A stretch of DNA of 34,206 nt from an uncultured Granulosicoccaceae bacterium (GTDB lineage: Bacteria > Pseudomonadota > Gammaproteobacteria > Granulosicoccales > Granulosicoccaceae): the NCBI GenBank assembly GCA_938035945.1, contig CALHOU010000098.1:1-34206 (forward strand), in the 5' to 3' direction. Below, one piece after another: positions 17,441 to 25,476 of the stretch. The translations under genes were made by a program, and so were the position numbers. The first letter of the stretch is position 1. Every line of letters begins with the position of its first letter. Below the pieces are notes generated by a model, which worked only from the letters and a program-made list of their open reading frames with translations, did not search any database and had not been told where the DNA came from.

Positions 17441-18115
17441 ATGAAAACAAGTTCAGGTATTTTTAGGCGAACAGCGAAGGCCGCCATGGCGGTTTCTGTT
17501 TTGGCTTTGTCATCGTTTGCACTGCCAGCACACGCGGCTAAATTTGGTGTACGCGTTGTTGATGACAACGGTGTAGCGATTGCAGGTGCGGCTGTGTGCA
17601 TCGGTTTGCAGGGTAACTACAAGCAATTTGCAGCCACATTTACAGATGCTCAAGGTACGGTCATGGTTGATGTACCTAACGTACCCTTACTTGTAACGGT
17701 TTCTAAAGATCGTTTTACTGGCATGCGTACAACTGAGCCAGCTCGTTCTTTTAATTTAATAAAGCAAGTGCAGTTGATTGAAGGTGTGCCAGGGCCACGT
17801 TGCCGAGCAGGAAGCGCGCTTGCTGAACACAAGCCAGGTGTCCCATCGATTGTGGTTACCGACATAGCAATTTACGATGGTGCTTTTAGTAAAACACTAT
17901 CGCCAACCGTAAGTGGTTCGCCTAATCAGTACCGTGTGAGCGCGTCGAAAGAGTTTGGTGATGCTAAATGGCAAAACTATGCCAACCAAATTGCATTAGC
18001 TGGTGCATTATCAGATTCTGAAAAAGTGTACTTGCAGATGCGTAAAGTACGCGGTAACTCTAAGGCGTGGCTTGAATCACGTTCTGCAGTGTTGACGGTA
18101 CGTTTAGGTCAATAA
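17441..18115 (+). CDS. Exported protein with an Ig-like (carboxypeptidase-regulatory-like) domain
   Basis: 224 residues from the ATG at 17441, which has a GGGGAAAA stretch upstream. An upstream in-frame ATG at 17417 would give a leader with an unusual acidic start. The Sec leader is cut probably after LPAHA (residue 32). Residues about 33-105 have the beta-sandwich pattern FGVRVVDDNGVAIAGAAVCIG ... DAQGTVMVDVPNVP seen in carboxypeptidase-regulatory or Cna-B-like domains. The rest (about 115-224) is of unknown type with a Cys (PGPRCRAG) that may pair with the one in AVCIG. No catalytic motif. It is 155 bases from mepK and convergent with the Trm112-like gene. Function unknown. Confidence 0.75.
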   Translation: MKTSSGIFRRTAKAAMAVSVLALSSFALPAHAAKFGVRVVDDNGVAIAGAAVCIGLQGNYKQFAATFTDAQGTVMVDVPNVPLLVTVSKDRFTGMRTTEPARSFNLIKQVQLIEGVPGPRCRAGSALAEHKPGVPSIVVTDIAIYDGAFSKTLSPTVSGSPNQYRVSASKEFGDAKWQNYANQIALAGALSDSEKVYLQMRKVRGNSKAWLESRSAVLTVRLGQ

Positions 18116-18123
18116 TTTTTTAA

Positions 18124-18148
18124 GCTACCCGCTGTTTGGGCGGGTAGC
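18124..18148. terminator. Hairpin between convergent genes
   Basis: GCTACCCGC and GCGGGTAGC form a perfect 9-bp stem with a 7-base loop between the stops at 18115 (+) and 18155 (-). The T-run lies upstream of the stem on the plus strand, so the shape is not that of a classic intrinsic terminator in either direction, though the placement suggests one. Confidence 0.55.
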
Positions 18149-18154
18149 GCAAGT

Positions 18155-18352
18155 TCAAACCAGTTGCTCGTCTTTAATAGACGCAATCTCATCATTACTC
18201 AGGCTTCTCGCCTCGCTCTCTACCATTTGCGGTATGCCATCCTGAATAGGGTAGGCAAGCCCTGCGCTACGGCTCCATAGCTCATCGCCTTTAACGATCA
18301 ACTTACCCTTGGTTGCGGGGCAGACCAAAATATCCAACAATCGTTTATCCAT
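18155..18352 (-). CDS. Trm112 family protein (YcaR-like)
   Basis: 65 residues, the typical size. The opening [18 protein letters not shown] and the block [17 protein letters not shown] are diagnostic of the YcaR/Trm112 family. In eukaryotes and archaea Trm112 activates methyltransferases; the bacterial role is less defined. The first CxxC of zinc-binding members is reduced to a single Cys (VCPATKG), so zinc binding is doubtful, as in many proteobacterial members. It follows znuA by 12 bases on the same strand and could be co-transcribed with it, which would put it under zinc control. Confidence 0.9.
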   Translation of the reverse strand: MDKRLLDILVCPATKGKLIVKGDELWSRSAGLAYPIQDGIPQMVESEARSLSNDEIASIKDEQLV

Positions 18353-18364
18353 GCTTCTCTCTCG

Positions 18365-19297
18365 TTAGTCACTTAGACATTGGCTAAAGCTGTTCGCCAG
18401 TTCTAGCATAGTATTAGAATAATGTGCGGGCCCAGTATCGAAGCGACTGCCCATCGGGTCTAACATGCCGCGCTTAATCGACTGACCACTGGCAATCATG
18501 TCAACGATGGCGTCATCGTGTTGTTGTTCGGAAAAAATACAAGACGCTGCGGACACCTGTTTTTGAATCGCTTTGATTTTCGCGGCACTCGGTGCGCGCG
18601 CATCGCTCAGTGCTATGGCGATCGGTGTAGCCAGAGCGTAGCCTGTGGCAAAGTGTTGATAAGCATCGTGGTACACAAGGTATTTTTTGTCGGCCAAGTT
18701 GGCAAGTTGTGTTTGTATGCGTTGGTGCAGTGCCGTTAAGTCGGCTTTTGCCTTCGCGCTGTTTTCTTGGTAACGCGTTTGCGATTGCGCATCGGCCATG
18801 ATGGCTGCTTTTTCGATGACATCAATCCACGCGATGGCATTTTCTACATTTAGCCAAGTGTGTTGGTCGTCTGTGTGTTTATCGTGCGCGTGATCATCAT
18901 GCTCAGCATCTTGATGTTCAGAATATTCACGCTCTACATTGCGATTTTCATGTGCTTGCGCGGTGTCGGATAATTGCACAACCACCACATCATTGTTCAA
19001 TGCGTCTGTATGGCGACTAAGCCCTGGGGTGAAATCATCACTCAACATTATCACGAGCTGGGCATTACTGATGGCCCGTACTTGAGATGGCTTTAAGCTA
19101 AAGCCATGGGGGGATTGGCTGGGTGGTACAAGCAAATCTATAGCGGCATCGTCGCCCACCACCATAGACACCAGCGAATGCACCGGAGCGATATCTGTGA
19201 CAATGCGCAAGCGATCATCGGCTTGAGCGGTCGAAATGAGCGCTGTGCTTGCGAGCCAACAACTGAAGAAGAATGTGGCGAGTGATTGAAAATGCAT
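18365..19297 (-). CDS. znuA: Zinc ABC transporter, periplasmic binding protein ZnuA
   Basis: 310 residues. The Sec leader is cut probably after STAQA (residue 26). ZnuA captures Zn2+ in the periplasm and hands it to ZnuB. Candidate zinc ligands are His40 (APVHSLV), His64 (SPHGFSLKP), His146 in QHTWL after the loop, and His210 (VYHDAYQHF). A His/Asp-rich loop (about 116-146, with DDHAHDKHTDDQH) is the mark that separates zinc from manganese binders. Two cysteines, in ASCIFSEQ and FSQCLSD, probably form a disulfide. It is divergent from zur, with a Zur-type palindrome in the 68-base gap. Confidence 0.95.
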   Translation of the reverse strand: MHFQSLATFFFSCWLASTALISTAQADDRLRIVTDIAPVHSLVSMVVGDDAAIDLLVPPSQSPHGFSLKPSQVRAISNAQLVIMLSDDFTPGLSRHTDALNNDVVVVQLSDTAQAHENRNVEREYSEHQDAEHDDHAHDKHTDDQHTWLNVENAIAWIDVIEKAAIMADAQSQTRYQENSAKAKADLTALHQRIQTQLANLADKKYLVYHDAYQHFATGYALATPIAIALSDARAPSAAKIKAIQKQVSAASCIFSEQQHDDAIVDMIASGQSIKRGMLDPMGSRFDTGPAHYSNTMLELANSFSQCLSD

Positions 19298-19322
19298 GTG
19301 GAGCAGGGGGCTAGTTTTAATG

Positions 19323-19337
19323 TGTTATATTATAACA
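19323..19337. promoter_or_regulatory. Zur operator between znuA and zur
   Basis: TGTTATATTATAACA is a perfect palindrome with 7-bp arms around one central base, matching the known gammaproteobacterial Zur-box core (TGTTATAnTATAACA). It sits in the 68-base region between the divergent znuA and zur starts, so one site can repress both znuA and zur-znuC-znuB when zinc is plentiful. It is flanked by TTAA on both sides. Confidence 0.88.
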
Positions 19338-19365
19338 TTAAGGTGGCGATTGCTGGTAGCAGACA

Positions 19366-19860
19366 ATGGCAGATTCAAATTCGAACGTACTGGCATTTAC
19401 AAAACACGACCATCGTCGCTGCAAGAACGCAGCGATAAAGGCCGTGGAGTTGTTGTGTGAAGAACGAAAATTGCGATTAACCCCCGTACGGCGCCGAACG
19501 TTGGAGATATTGCTCGAATCGCATATTGCACTGGGCGCATACGAGGTGCTGGAAAAACTAGCCAAAGCAGGTTTTGGTGAAAAACCGCCATTGGTTTATC
19601 GTGCATTGGGTTTTTTAATGGAGCAGGGCTTTGTACACAAGCTGGAGAAGCTTAATGCGTATGTGGCCTGTGTTGAACCTAACCGCTGTGCGCACCCGTG
19701 TTTTTTAGTGTGTAAACAGTGTGGACGAGTGGCCGAGCAATCGGTACCCAAGGTCAGTAAACAGTTAGCCGCAACCGCTCAACAGCTGGGCTTTTCAACC
19801 GCGACCTCGGTCATGGAGCTATCGGGAGTCTGTGCGCAGTGCCCGACAGAAAAATCATGA
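19366..19860 (+). CDS. zur: Zinc uptake regulator Zur (Fur family)
   Basis: 164 residues. The winged-helix domain occupies about 35-95 (LRLTPVRRRTLEILLES ... PPLVYRALGFLMEQGFV). The structural zinc site is the Cys quartet Cys116, Cys119, Cys156 and Cys159 (VCKQC and CAQC), and the His-rich start of the dimer domain is seen in NRCAHPCFL. The zinc-loaded dimer should bind the palindrome at 19323-19337. The gene is the first of zur-znuC-znuB: its stop overlaps the znuC start (ATGA, 19857-19860). Placement makes Zur over Fur clear, and the sequence fits the Zur branch. Confidence 0.95.
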   Translation: MADSNSNVLAFTKHDHRRCKNAAIKAVELLCEERKLRLTPVRRRTLEILLESHIALGAYEVLEKLAKAGFGEKPPLVYRALGFLMEQGFVHKLEKLNAYVACVEPNRCAHPCFLVCKQCGRVAEQSVPKVSKQLAATAQQLGFSTATSVMELSGVCAQCPTEKS

Positions 19861-20612
19861 CTACCAATAGCCTGATCAGCACCGAAAATGTTTGTCTGCA
19901 CTATGGCAACGATGTTGTGTTGCACGATATCGACTTTGCTGTGCATCCACGCGAAATCGTAACCATATTGGGGCCGAATGGTTCGGGTAAGTCCAGCTTC
20001 TTGCGTATATTAATCGGTGCTTTGCAACCCAGTGGCGGTCGTATTATGCGCCAAAAACACTTACGCATCGGGTATGTGCCGCAACGCCTAAGTATCGATT
20101 CTAACTTACCCATGAGCGTTAACCGTTTCCTAAGCTTAGGCTCAAGAACCGATTCAATCTTAAAGCAAAAATGGATTGATCAAGTCGGCATTGAATCATT
20201 GTTGCCTATGCAAGTGTCACAGCTATCCGGTGGCCAGTTACAACGCGTTATGTTGGCGCAAGCGTTACTGAGCAATCCACAGGTACTCATTCTTGATGAA
20301 GCAACTCAAGGTTTAGATCAACAAGGCGAAGCGGCTTTTTATCGACTAATTGAACAGGTGCGTAATGAACAGGGGTGCGCCATTGTATTGGTAAGCCATG
20401 ACCTGCATGTGGTCATGAGCGCATCGGACAGGGTCGTTTGTTTAAATGGCCATGTATGCTGCGAAGGTGCGCCCACCATCGTATCGGCCGCGCCCGAGTA
20501 CAGAGCATTATTTGGTCTTGGAACTGAAGGCGCTTTGGCTTTGTATCGGCACGATCATGATCACTCGCACGACGATGGCCATGAGCATCATCATCACGAT
20601 CACAAACACTGA
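19857..20612 (+). CDS. znuC: Zinc ABC transporter, ATP-binding protein ZnuC
   Basis: 251 residues from the ATG at 19857, which overlaps the zur stop; a start at 19839 would extend into zur without need. Walker A is GPNGSGKS (39-46), the signature LSGGQ (123-127), Walker B VLILDEA (143-149) and the switch His181. It powers zinc import with ZnuB and ZnuA. The C-terminal tail is unusual: residues 231-251 are almost only His, Asp, Glu and Gly (RHDHDHSHDDGHEHHHHDHK), a probable cytoplasmic zinc-binding tail. Such tails occur in some ZnuC proteins and may buffer or sense zinc on the inner face. Confidence 0.96.
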   Translation: MTTNSLISTENVCLHYGNDVVLHDIDFAVHPREIVTILGPNGSGKSSFLRILIGALQPSGGRIMRQKHLRIGYVPQRLSIDSNLPMSVNRFLSLGSRTDSILKQKWIDQVGIESLLPMQVSQLSGGQLQRVMLAQALLSNPQVLILDEATQGLDQQGEAAFYRLIEQVRNEQGCAIVLVSHDLHVVMSASDRVVCLNGHVCCEGAPTIVSAAPEYRALFGLGTEGALALYRHDHDHSHDDGHEHHHHDHKH

Positions 20613-20624
20613 TTAAAGCCAAAC

Positions 20625-21440
20625 ATGTTAGATGATTTCTTAGTTCGTGCGTTTGTGGCAGGTGTGGGGCTGGCAATCGCCGCAGGACCTTTAGGCTGTT
20701 TTGTAGTATGGCGTCGCATGGCTTATTTTGGTGATGCGATTTCGCATGCGGCTATCCTTGGGGTTGCCTTGTCGTTAGCCTTTTCCCTCTCGCCAATTGT
20801 TGGTGTGCTGTTAGTTGTTCTTCTAATGAGTTTTGTGATCGCTCGCTATGCAGGAAAACTCTATGCGATCGATACCTTGCTCGGTGTAGCTGCTCATCTT
20901 TCACTGGCTTTAGGTCTGGTTGCCGTATCACAACTAACTGGTGTTCGGTTGGACTTACCCAGTTATCTATTTGGTGACATATTAGCGGTGAGTAAAACCG
21001 ATATTGTTGTTGTTTGGATGGGTTCGCTGTTAGCGGTTGGTCTTTTGCTGTGGCGATGGGTGCCGCTACTAACCAGTACATTAAATCCAGATCTGGCGGT
21101 GTCCAAAGGCTTTAACGTTGATCGTGAAAGATTGGTGTTGATGGTGAGCCTGGCGTTGCTGATCGCGGTGTCTATCAAGTTGGTGGGGGCTTTGTTAATC
21201 AGCGCAATATTGATTGTTCCAGCTGCCGCAGCGCGTGTGTTTAGTCGCACGCCAGAGCAAATGGCATTGGTGGCCATTGTTATCGGTGTGGCATCGGTTG
21301 CCTTGGGCTTAGGTCTATCGCTTTATGCAGATACGCCTAGCGGGCCAAGCATTGTGGTTGGATCTGGTGTTTTCTTTATCATTGCTAATGTAGTTTCCAC
21401 AGTTGTGAAGAACGCACAACAAAGAAAACACCAAACCTGA
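20625..21440 (+). CDS. znuB: Zinc ABC transporter, permease ZnuB
   Basis: 271 residues with about eight hydrophobic segments, as in the ABC-3 permease family. The start MLDDFLVRAFVAGVGLA and the block WRRMAYFGDAISHAAILG (28-45) are typical, as is the long middle stretch VVSLALLIAVSIKLVGALLI-like (about 180-200). It forms the inner-membrane channel for Zn2+ with ZnuC. It starts 12 bases after znuC and is the last gene of zur-znuC-znuB. Its stop is only 8 bases from the stop of the convergent thioredoxin-like gene, with no terminator between them. Confidence 0.95.
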   Translation: MLDDFLVRAFVAGVGLAIAAGPLGCFVVWRRMAYFGDAISHAAILGVALSLAFSLSPIVGVLLVVLLMSFVIARYAGKLYAIDTLLGVAAHLSLALGLVAVSQLTGVRLDLPSYLFGDILAVSKTDIVVVWMGSLLAVGLLLWRWVPLLTSTLNPDLAVSKGFNVDRERLVLMVSLALLIAVSIKLVGALLISAILIVPAAAARVFSRTPEQMALVAIVIGVASVALGLGLSLYADTPSGPSIVVGSGVFFIIANVVSTVVKNAQQRKHQT

Positions 21441-21448
21441 GCGCCGGC

Positions 21449-22087
21449 TTATGCAACGGCTTTTTTTACAAAATCGACGAGCGCGTCTGAGTCAACATGG
21501 AAATCGTTGAACACCACGTGCCCATCGGGAGCAACCAATATTAACCACGGTGTGCCGCCGGTACGGTAGTTGATCATGCTTAATGGATGATTCTCAGTTA
21601 GCTTGGTGCCAGGATCATGGCCCATCGTGATTGGCAAGTCGTAGCGAAGTTGCAGTTCTCGTACAGCTGATTTTGAATTTACGCTAAATCCTTCGAATAC
21701 AGTTTGCACCGCGATAGTTTCAACGTCGGGGTGATCGTAAAACTCATCAGCAAATTTTTTCAACGTAGGGAAGCCAAACTTGTGGCAACCTGGGCACCAG
21801 TTTTGGAAAAACTTCATGAACAACCACTTTCCCTTCTGGGCATGCACAGAGAACTCAGTCGGTTTTCCGTTTTCATCTATCCAGTAGTCGAGCAGTAGCT
21901 CTGGTGCTGCGAATTGACGAATGCCGTATTTCTCCAACTCAGGTTGAGCAGCCTCACTAGTGGTAGCGGTGTTGGTTGCTTTAGCATCATCATTGGCCAG
22001 CGCCAATGATGGAATAACAAGTGTACTGGATGCAGCACCGAGCCCTTGTAACAGGGCTCGACGGTTAGGATTAGTATTCGTTTTCAA
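21449..22087 (-). CDS. Exported thioredoxin-fold protein (TlpA-like), probable Tat leader
   Basis: 212 residues. The start is TTG at 22087 with GGAG upstream; no other start fits in that frame. Residues 9-32 read NRRALLQGLG followed by an Ala/Ser/Leu stretch and ALALAND, a Tat-like leader. The redox motif is WCPGC (Cys98 and Cys101) in FFQNWCPGCHKFGFPTLK. The cis-Pro block is TGGTPWLILVAPDGHVV. The fold is TlpA/AhpC-like, and the protein probably works in the periplasm. It lies 61 bases after the DUF934 gene on the same strand, so it may belong to the sulfite-reductase operon. The substrate is not known. Confidence 0.85.
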   Translation of the reverse strand: MKTNTNPNRRALLQGLGAASSTLVIPSLALANDDAKATNTATTSEAAQPELEKYGIRQFAAPELLLDYWIDENGKPTEFSVHAQKGKWLFMKFFQNWCPGCHKFGFPTLKKFADEFYDHPDVETIAVQTVFEGFSVNSKSAVRELQLRYDLPITMGHDPGTKLTENHPLSMINYRTGGTPWLILVAPDGHVVFNDFHVDSDALVDFVKKAVA

Positions 22088-22148
22088 GATGGCAGCTCCA
22101 CAAAATTTGCACGTATTTAAAATGCAGACCTTAGGCCATCAAATAAGT

Positions 22149-22619
22149 TCAGCCTAATTTTGAGAGTGGATAACTCGGTTGGTAGGTATGTTCAAAACGC
22201 GTTATTAATTGTTTCAATAGCGTTAAATCAGGCATGCTGATGCAATCAAATGCGTTTATGCCTGAACGCTGCATGAACGATATGTGATCTTCTCTGATAT
22301 CACCCACTGCGCGTAGTTCACCTTTATAGCCAAAGCGTTGTCGCACCAGGCGTGCGTGGGAATAACCGCGCCCATCGGTATAAACGGGGAAGCTTATACA
22401 AATCAATTTTAATTGCGAAATATATGGCTTAAGTAGATGCACGTCATCGTCGGGCGCAACACGCACACCATCTGGCAGTTGTTCACCATCGGATGCGAGC
22501 TGTAAAAACCGCGCCGCTGTGACGATGGCATAGTCCCAATCGGAATGCAGCTCTTGTTCATCATCGAAAAACGTCCATGGGTCGTTTTCAATAATCTCGT
22601 TATTACGCAGCAATGGCAT
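22149..22619 (-). CDS. DUF934 family protein (sulfite-reductase-associated)
   Basis: 156 residues. AAGGAG is optimally spaced for the ATG at 22619; the ATG two codons earlier is too close to it. The start lies inside the last 17 bases of the reductase gene, so the two are translationally coupled. DUF934 blocks are RVAPDDDV, ISFPVYTDGRGYSHARLVRQ and GYKGELRAVGDIREDHISFM. Family members almost always follow a nitrite/sulfite reductase gene and are thought to help sulfite reduction; the mechanism is unknown. No leader, so cytoplasmic. Length is in the family range. Confidence 0.92.
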   Translation of the reverse strand: MPLLRNNEIIENDPWTFFDDEQELHSDWDYAIVTAARFLQLASDGEQLPDGVRVAPDDDVHLLKPYISQLKLICISFPVYTDGRGYSHARLVRQRFGYKGELRAVGDIREDHISFMQRSGINAFDCISMPDLTLLKQLITRFEHTYQPSYPLSKLG

Positions 22620-24255
22620 AGACATGCTCCTTAAAGGGCTCGACGCCAATTCGTTCAAAGGTGGTGTTGAAGTTTTCTTCTTCAGACCGGTATTCAATGA
22701 AAGTGGCTAGTATTTTTTCTATAGCATCAGCAACGCCTTCTTTGGGAATAGCTTTTCCTAAACGTTTACCAATAGCTGCCTTGTTACCAGCGTGACCACC
22801 TAAGGTGAGTTGATACCATTCGACACCGCCTTTCTCTACGCCAAGAATCCCAATGTCGCCGACATGATGATGGCCGCAGGCATTCATGCAGCCTGAGATT
22901 TTGATACTGATATCACCAAGTTCATGCTGATAGTCGATGTCGTCAAAGCGTGTATTGATTTGATCGTATATTGTGTGGGTTCCGGCATTTGCTAAAGAAC
23001 AAAAGTCCAAACCCGGGCAGACGATCATGTCGCTGAGTTTGCCAATATTGGCAGTGGCCAGTTTTTGTTTGCCCAGTGCGCGCCACAGTTCGTACAACTG
23101 ACTAATTTTTACATGCGGCAACACAAGGTTTTGTTCGTGCGTTGTGCGTATTTCAGATTCGCTGTATTGCGCCGCGATCTTTGCCACTGCTTGCATCTGC
23201 GCACCTGTTGCATCACCTGCTGGTGCATCTGCACTTTTTAGTGAAACAAACACAATACGTCGACCCGGATCGCGATGTTCGCGCGTGTTGCTTTGATACC
23301 ACTGGTTAAACAGTGGGTTGCTGTGAATCTCACGCGGTTCTGTGATGGCAACATCATCGATTGCCGGTGCACTTGGAAACTGTGCTTTTAGTGCATCGAT
23401 TTGTTCTGTAGTAAACGAATCATCTTCGTGCTTGGAATTAGCCCATTCGGTTTCCACTGCATCTTTGAATGCGCCTATACCCATCGCGTTAACCAGAATC
23501 TTGATCCGAGCTTTGTAGAGGTTGTCGCGACGTCCATACTGATTGTAAACACGTAATATCGCATTCAGGTAAGTCAGTAGATCAGCGCTTGGTAAAAATG
23601 AATTGATAACCGAACCGATATGAGGTGTGCGACCCAAGCCACCACCGACGAGCACTTCAAAACCCGTTTCATCGTTCTCGTTTTTTACCAAACGCAGGCC
23701 AATATCATGCACTTGCACGGCGGCTCTGTCGTTTTTTGAACCCGTGACCGCAATCTTGAACTTGCGTGGTAACCAATTAAATTCAGGATGCAGGGTTGAC
23801 CATTGTCGAATCAATTCGCACCACGGTCTTGGGTCTTCAATTTCATCTGCTACAGCGCCTGCTAATGGGTCTGTGGTTGTGTTACGAATACAGTTGCCAC
23901 TGGTTTGAATAGCATGCATATCCACATCGGCTAAATCTTGCAGAATTTTTGGCACATCTTGCAATTCCGGCCAGTTATATTGAATGTTCTGACGGGTAGT
24001 GAAGTGCCCGTAGCCTTTATCGTAGGTATCGGCAATGTGCCCAAGCTGGTGCAGCTGGTCTGCCGATAACACGCCGTATGGAATAGCCACGCGTAACATG
24101 TAAGCGTGCCGTTGATAATATAGCCCGTTGCGTAACCGCAATTGCTTAAATTCATCTTCGTCAAGCTTGCCCTGTTCGTAGCGTGCAACTTGATCGCTAA
24201 ATTCATCTACGCGCGCCTGAACGAACGCCTTATCGTGTTCTGTATAGTGATACAT
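22603..24255 (-). CDS. Nitrite/sulfite reductase, siroheme and 4Fe-4S hemoprotein
   Basis: 550 residues. It reduces sulfite to sulfide (six electrons), or nitrite to ammonia in relatives, using coupled siroheme and 4Fe-4S. The cluster ligands are CPGLDFC (Cys413, Cys419) and GCMNAC (Cys456, Cys460). Substrate and siroheme binding residues sit in GYGHFTTRQNIQYNW (81-95) and TSGNCIRNTT (118-127). The genes on either side point to sulfite: a type 2 ferredoxin-NADP reductase starts the operon and DUF934 follows. It starts 2 bases after the FNR stop. Cytoplasmic, no leader. In this sub-family the enzyme works without a CysJ flavoprotein, and none is seen here. Confidence 0.94.
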   Translation of the reverse strand: MYHYTEHDKAFVQARVDEFSDQVARYEQGKLDEDEFKQLRLRNGLYYQRHAYMLRVAIPYGVLSADQLHQLGHIADTYDKGYGHFTTRQNIQYNWPELQDVPKILQDLADVDMHAIQTSGNCIRNTTTDPLAGAVADEIEDPRPWCELIRQWSTLHPEFNWLPRKFKIAVTGSKNDRAAVQVHDIGLRLVKNENDETGFEVLVGGGLGRTPHIGSVINSFLPSADLLTYLNAILRVYNQYGRRDNLYKARIKILVNAMGIGAFKDAVETEWANSKHEDDSFTTEQIDALKAQFPSAPAIDDVAITEPREIHSNPLFNQWYQSNTREHRDPGRRIVFVSLKSADAPAGDATGAQMQAVAKIAAQYSESEIRTTHEQNLVLPHVKISQLYELWRALGKQKLATANIGKLSDMIVCPGLDFCSLANAGTHTIYDQINTRFDDIDYQHELGDISIKISGCMNACGHHHVGDIGILGVEKGGVEWYQLTLGGHAGNKAAIGKRLGKAIPKEGVADAIEKILATFIEYRSEEENFNTTFERIGVEPFKEHVYAIAA

Positions 24256-24257
24256 GG

Positions 24258-25316
24258 TTATGCGGCCTCAATTTCGTCTTTGGCATACGGGTCGTCCACA
24301 CCGAGTTTTTTATGCATACTTGGGCTGGTCGTGGTGTATTGCAGATGGACTTTTTCGCCAGGGTTCAATTGTTCTTTAATTGCGAAAGCGGCCAGGGCAG
24401 CTTCATGAAATCCACTTAATATGAGTTTCTTCTTACCCGGGTACCAGTTGATATCTCCAACAGCGTATATACCAGGTTCACTGGATTGGAATTTTTCGGT
24501 GTCTACAATAATCTGGTTTTTCTTTAAATCTAATCCCCATTGGCTAATTGGCCCAAGCTTTGGCGACAGGCCGTAAAACACCAGTAGGTGATCCAGATCA
24601 ACCCGACGAGCAACACCGTCTTGCCCAGTGATTTCAATAAATTTCAATTCATCGTTGTCATCATTAATAATGCCGGTGACGTTACCGGTCATAAATTGCA
24701 TTTCAAAGTCGTCGCACAGTTTGCGCATTTGGCTGACCGATGCTGGGGCTGCCTTAAATTTATCCGAGCGATGTACCAGCACCACACTGTTAGCATCTTT
24801 GTATAACTCCAATGCCCAATCCAATGCTGAATCGCCACCACCTAGAATGACAATGTCTTTGCCATGGTGAATGCTCGGGTCTTTAACGGAATAGAAAATC
24901 GACTTATCGGGGTAGGCAACGACGCCGGGAATTTTTAACGGCACTGGTGCAAACGAGCCAACACCACCAGCGACAATAATGGCACGCGTTATAAAGCTTG
25001 AGCCGGCACTGGTTTTTACAAAGAAGCGATCATCATCCAGACGCTCAATTTCAGTGACTTGTTGTGAGTAGTGAAACGTTGGCTCGAAGGGCGCAATTTG
25101 TTCTAACAGTCGATCGACAAGTTCCTGCGCACCGATGGTGGGGTAGGCGGGAATATCGTAGATCGGCTTAGATGGGTAGAGCTCAGCGCATTGCCCACCA
25201 GGACCCGGTAGGGACTCAATAACGTGCGCTTTAATGTCAAGCAGGCCTAGTTCAAATACTTGAAAAAGCCCGCAAGGCCCTGCCCCAATAATGACTGCAT
25301 CGGTTTCAATCTGCAT
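24258..25316 (-). CDS. Ferredoxin/flavodoxin-NADP reductase, type 2 (thioredoxin-reductase-like)
   Basis: 352 residues. The FAD-binding motif is IIGAGPCGLFQVFELG (9-24), the NADPH-binding motif ILGGGDSALDWALEL, and the FAD end block GIYAVGDINWYPGKKKLILSG. There is no CxxC redox pair, so it is not thioredoxin reductase but the type 2 FNR group (as in Bacillus YumC). It moves electrons between NADPH and ferredoxin. It is the first gene of the operon, 2 bases ahead of the sulfite reductase, which makes it a likely source of reduced ferredoxin for that enzyme. No ferredoxin gene is seen nearby. The start at 25316 has only a weak ribosome site. Confidence 0.9.
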   Translation of the reverse strand: MQIETDAVIIGAGPCGLFQVFELGLLDIKAHVIESLPGPGGQCAELYPSKPIYDIPAYPTIGAQELVDRLLEQIAPFEPTFHYSQQVTEIERLDDDRFFVKTSAGSSFITRAIIVAGGVGSFAPVPLKIPGVVAYPDKSIFYSVKDPSIHHGKDIVILGGGDSALDWALELYKDANSVVLVHRSDKFKAAPASVSQMRKLCDDFEMQFMTGNVTGIINDDNDELKFIEITGQDGVARRVDLDHLLVFYGLSPKLGPISQWGLDLKKNQIIVDTEKFQSSEPGIYAVGDINWYPGKKKLILSGFHEAALAAFAIKEQLNPGEKVHLQYTTTSPSMHKKLGVDDPYAKDEIEAA

Positions 25317-25420
25317 GTTCGTGTATCTCTAAAAATGCTGTTAATAGAGATTTGAGCAGGATTGAGTGAGTTTGTTTAAGGCTTTTTAGTTATAAGCTTA
25401 TGCGGTGATGCTATATAACG

Positions 25421-25448
25421 AAAACGGGCCGCAAAAGCGGCCCGAATC
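25421..25448 (-). terminator. Rho-independent terminator after pilY1
   Basis: CGGGCCGC and GCGGCCCG form an 8-bp GC-rich stem with an AAAA loop (25425-25444). Read on the minus strand the stem is followed by TTTTCGTT, so it ends the pilus operon 28 bases beyond the stop of pilY1 at 25477. Confidence 0.85.
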
Positions 25449-25476
25449 GGTAACTTATGACAAATAGAACAAGGCG

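Noticed and set aside
17038..17466. 142-codon plus-strand frame overlapping mepK and the next gene
   Set aside because: It overlaps the MepK active-site region in another frame and crosses into a leader peptide; it shows no domain of its own.
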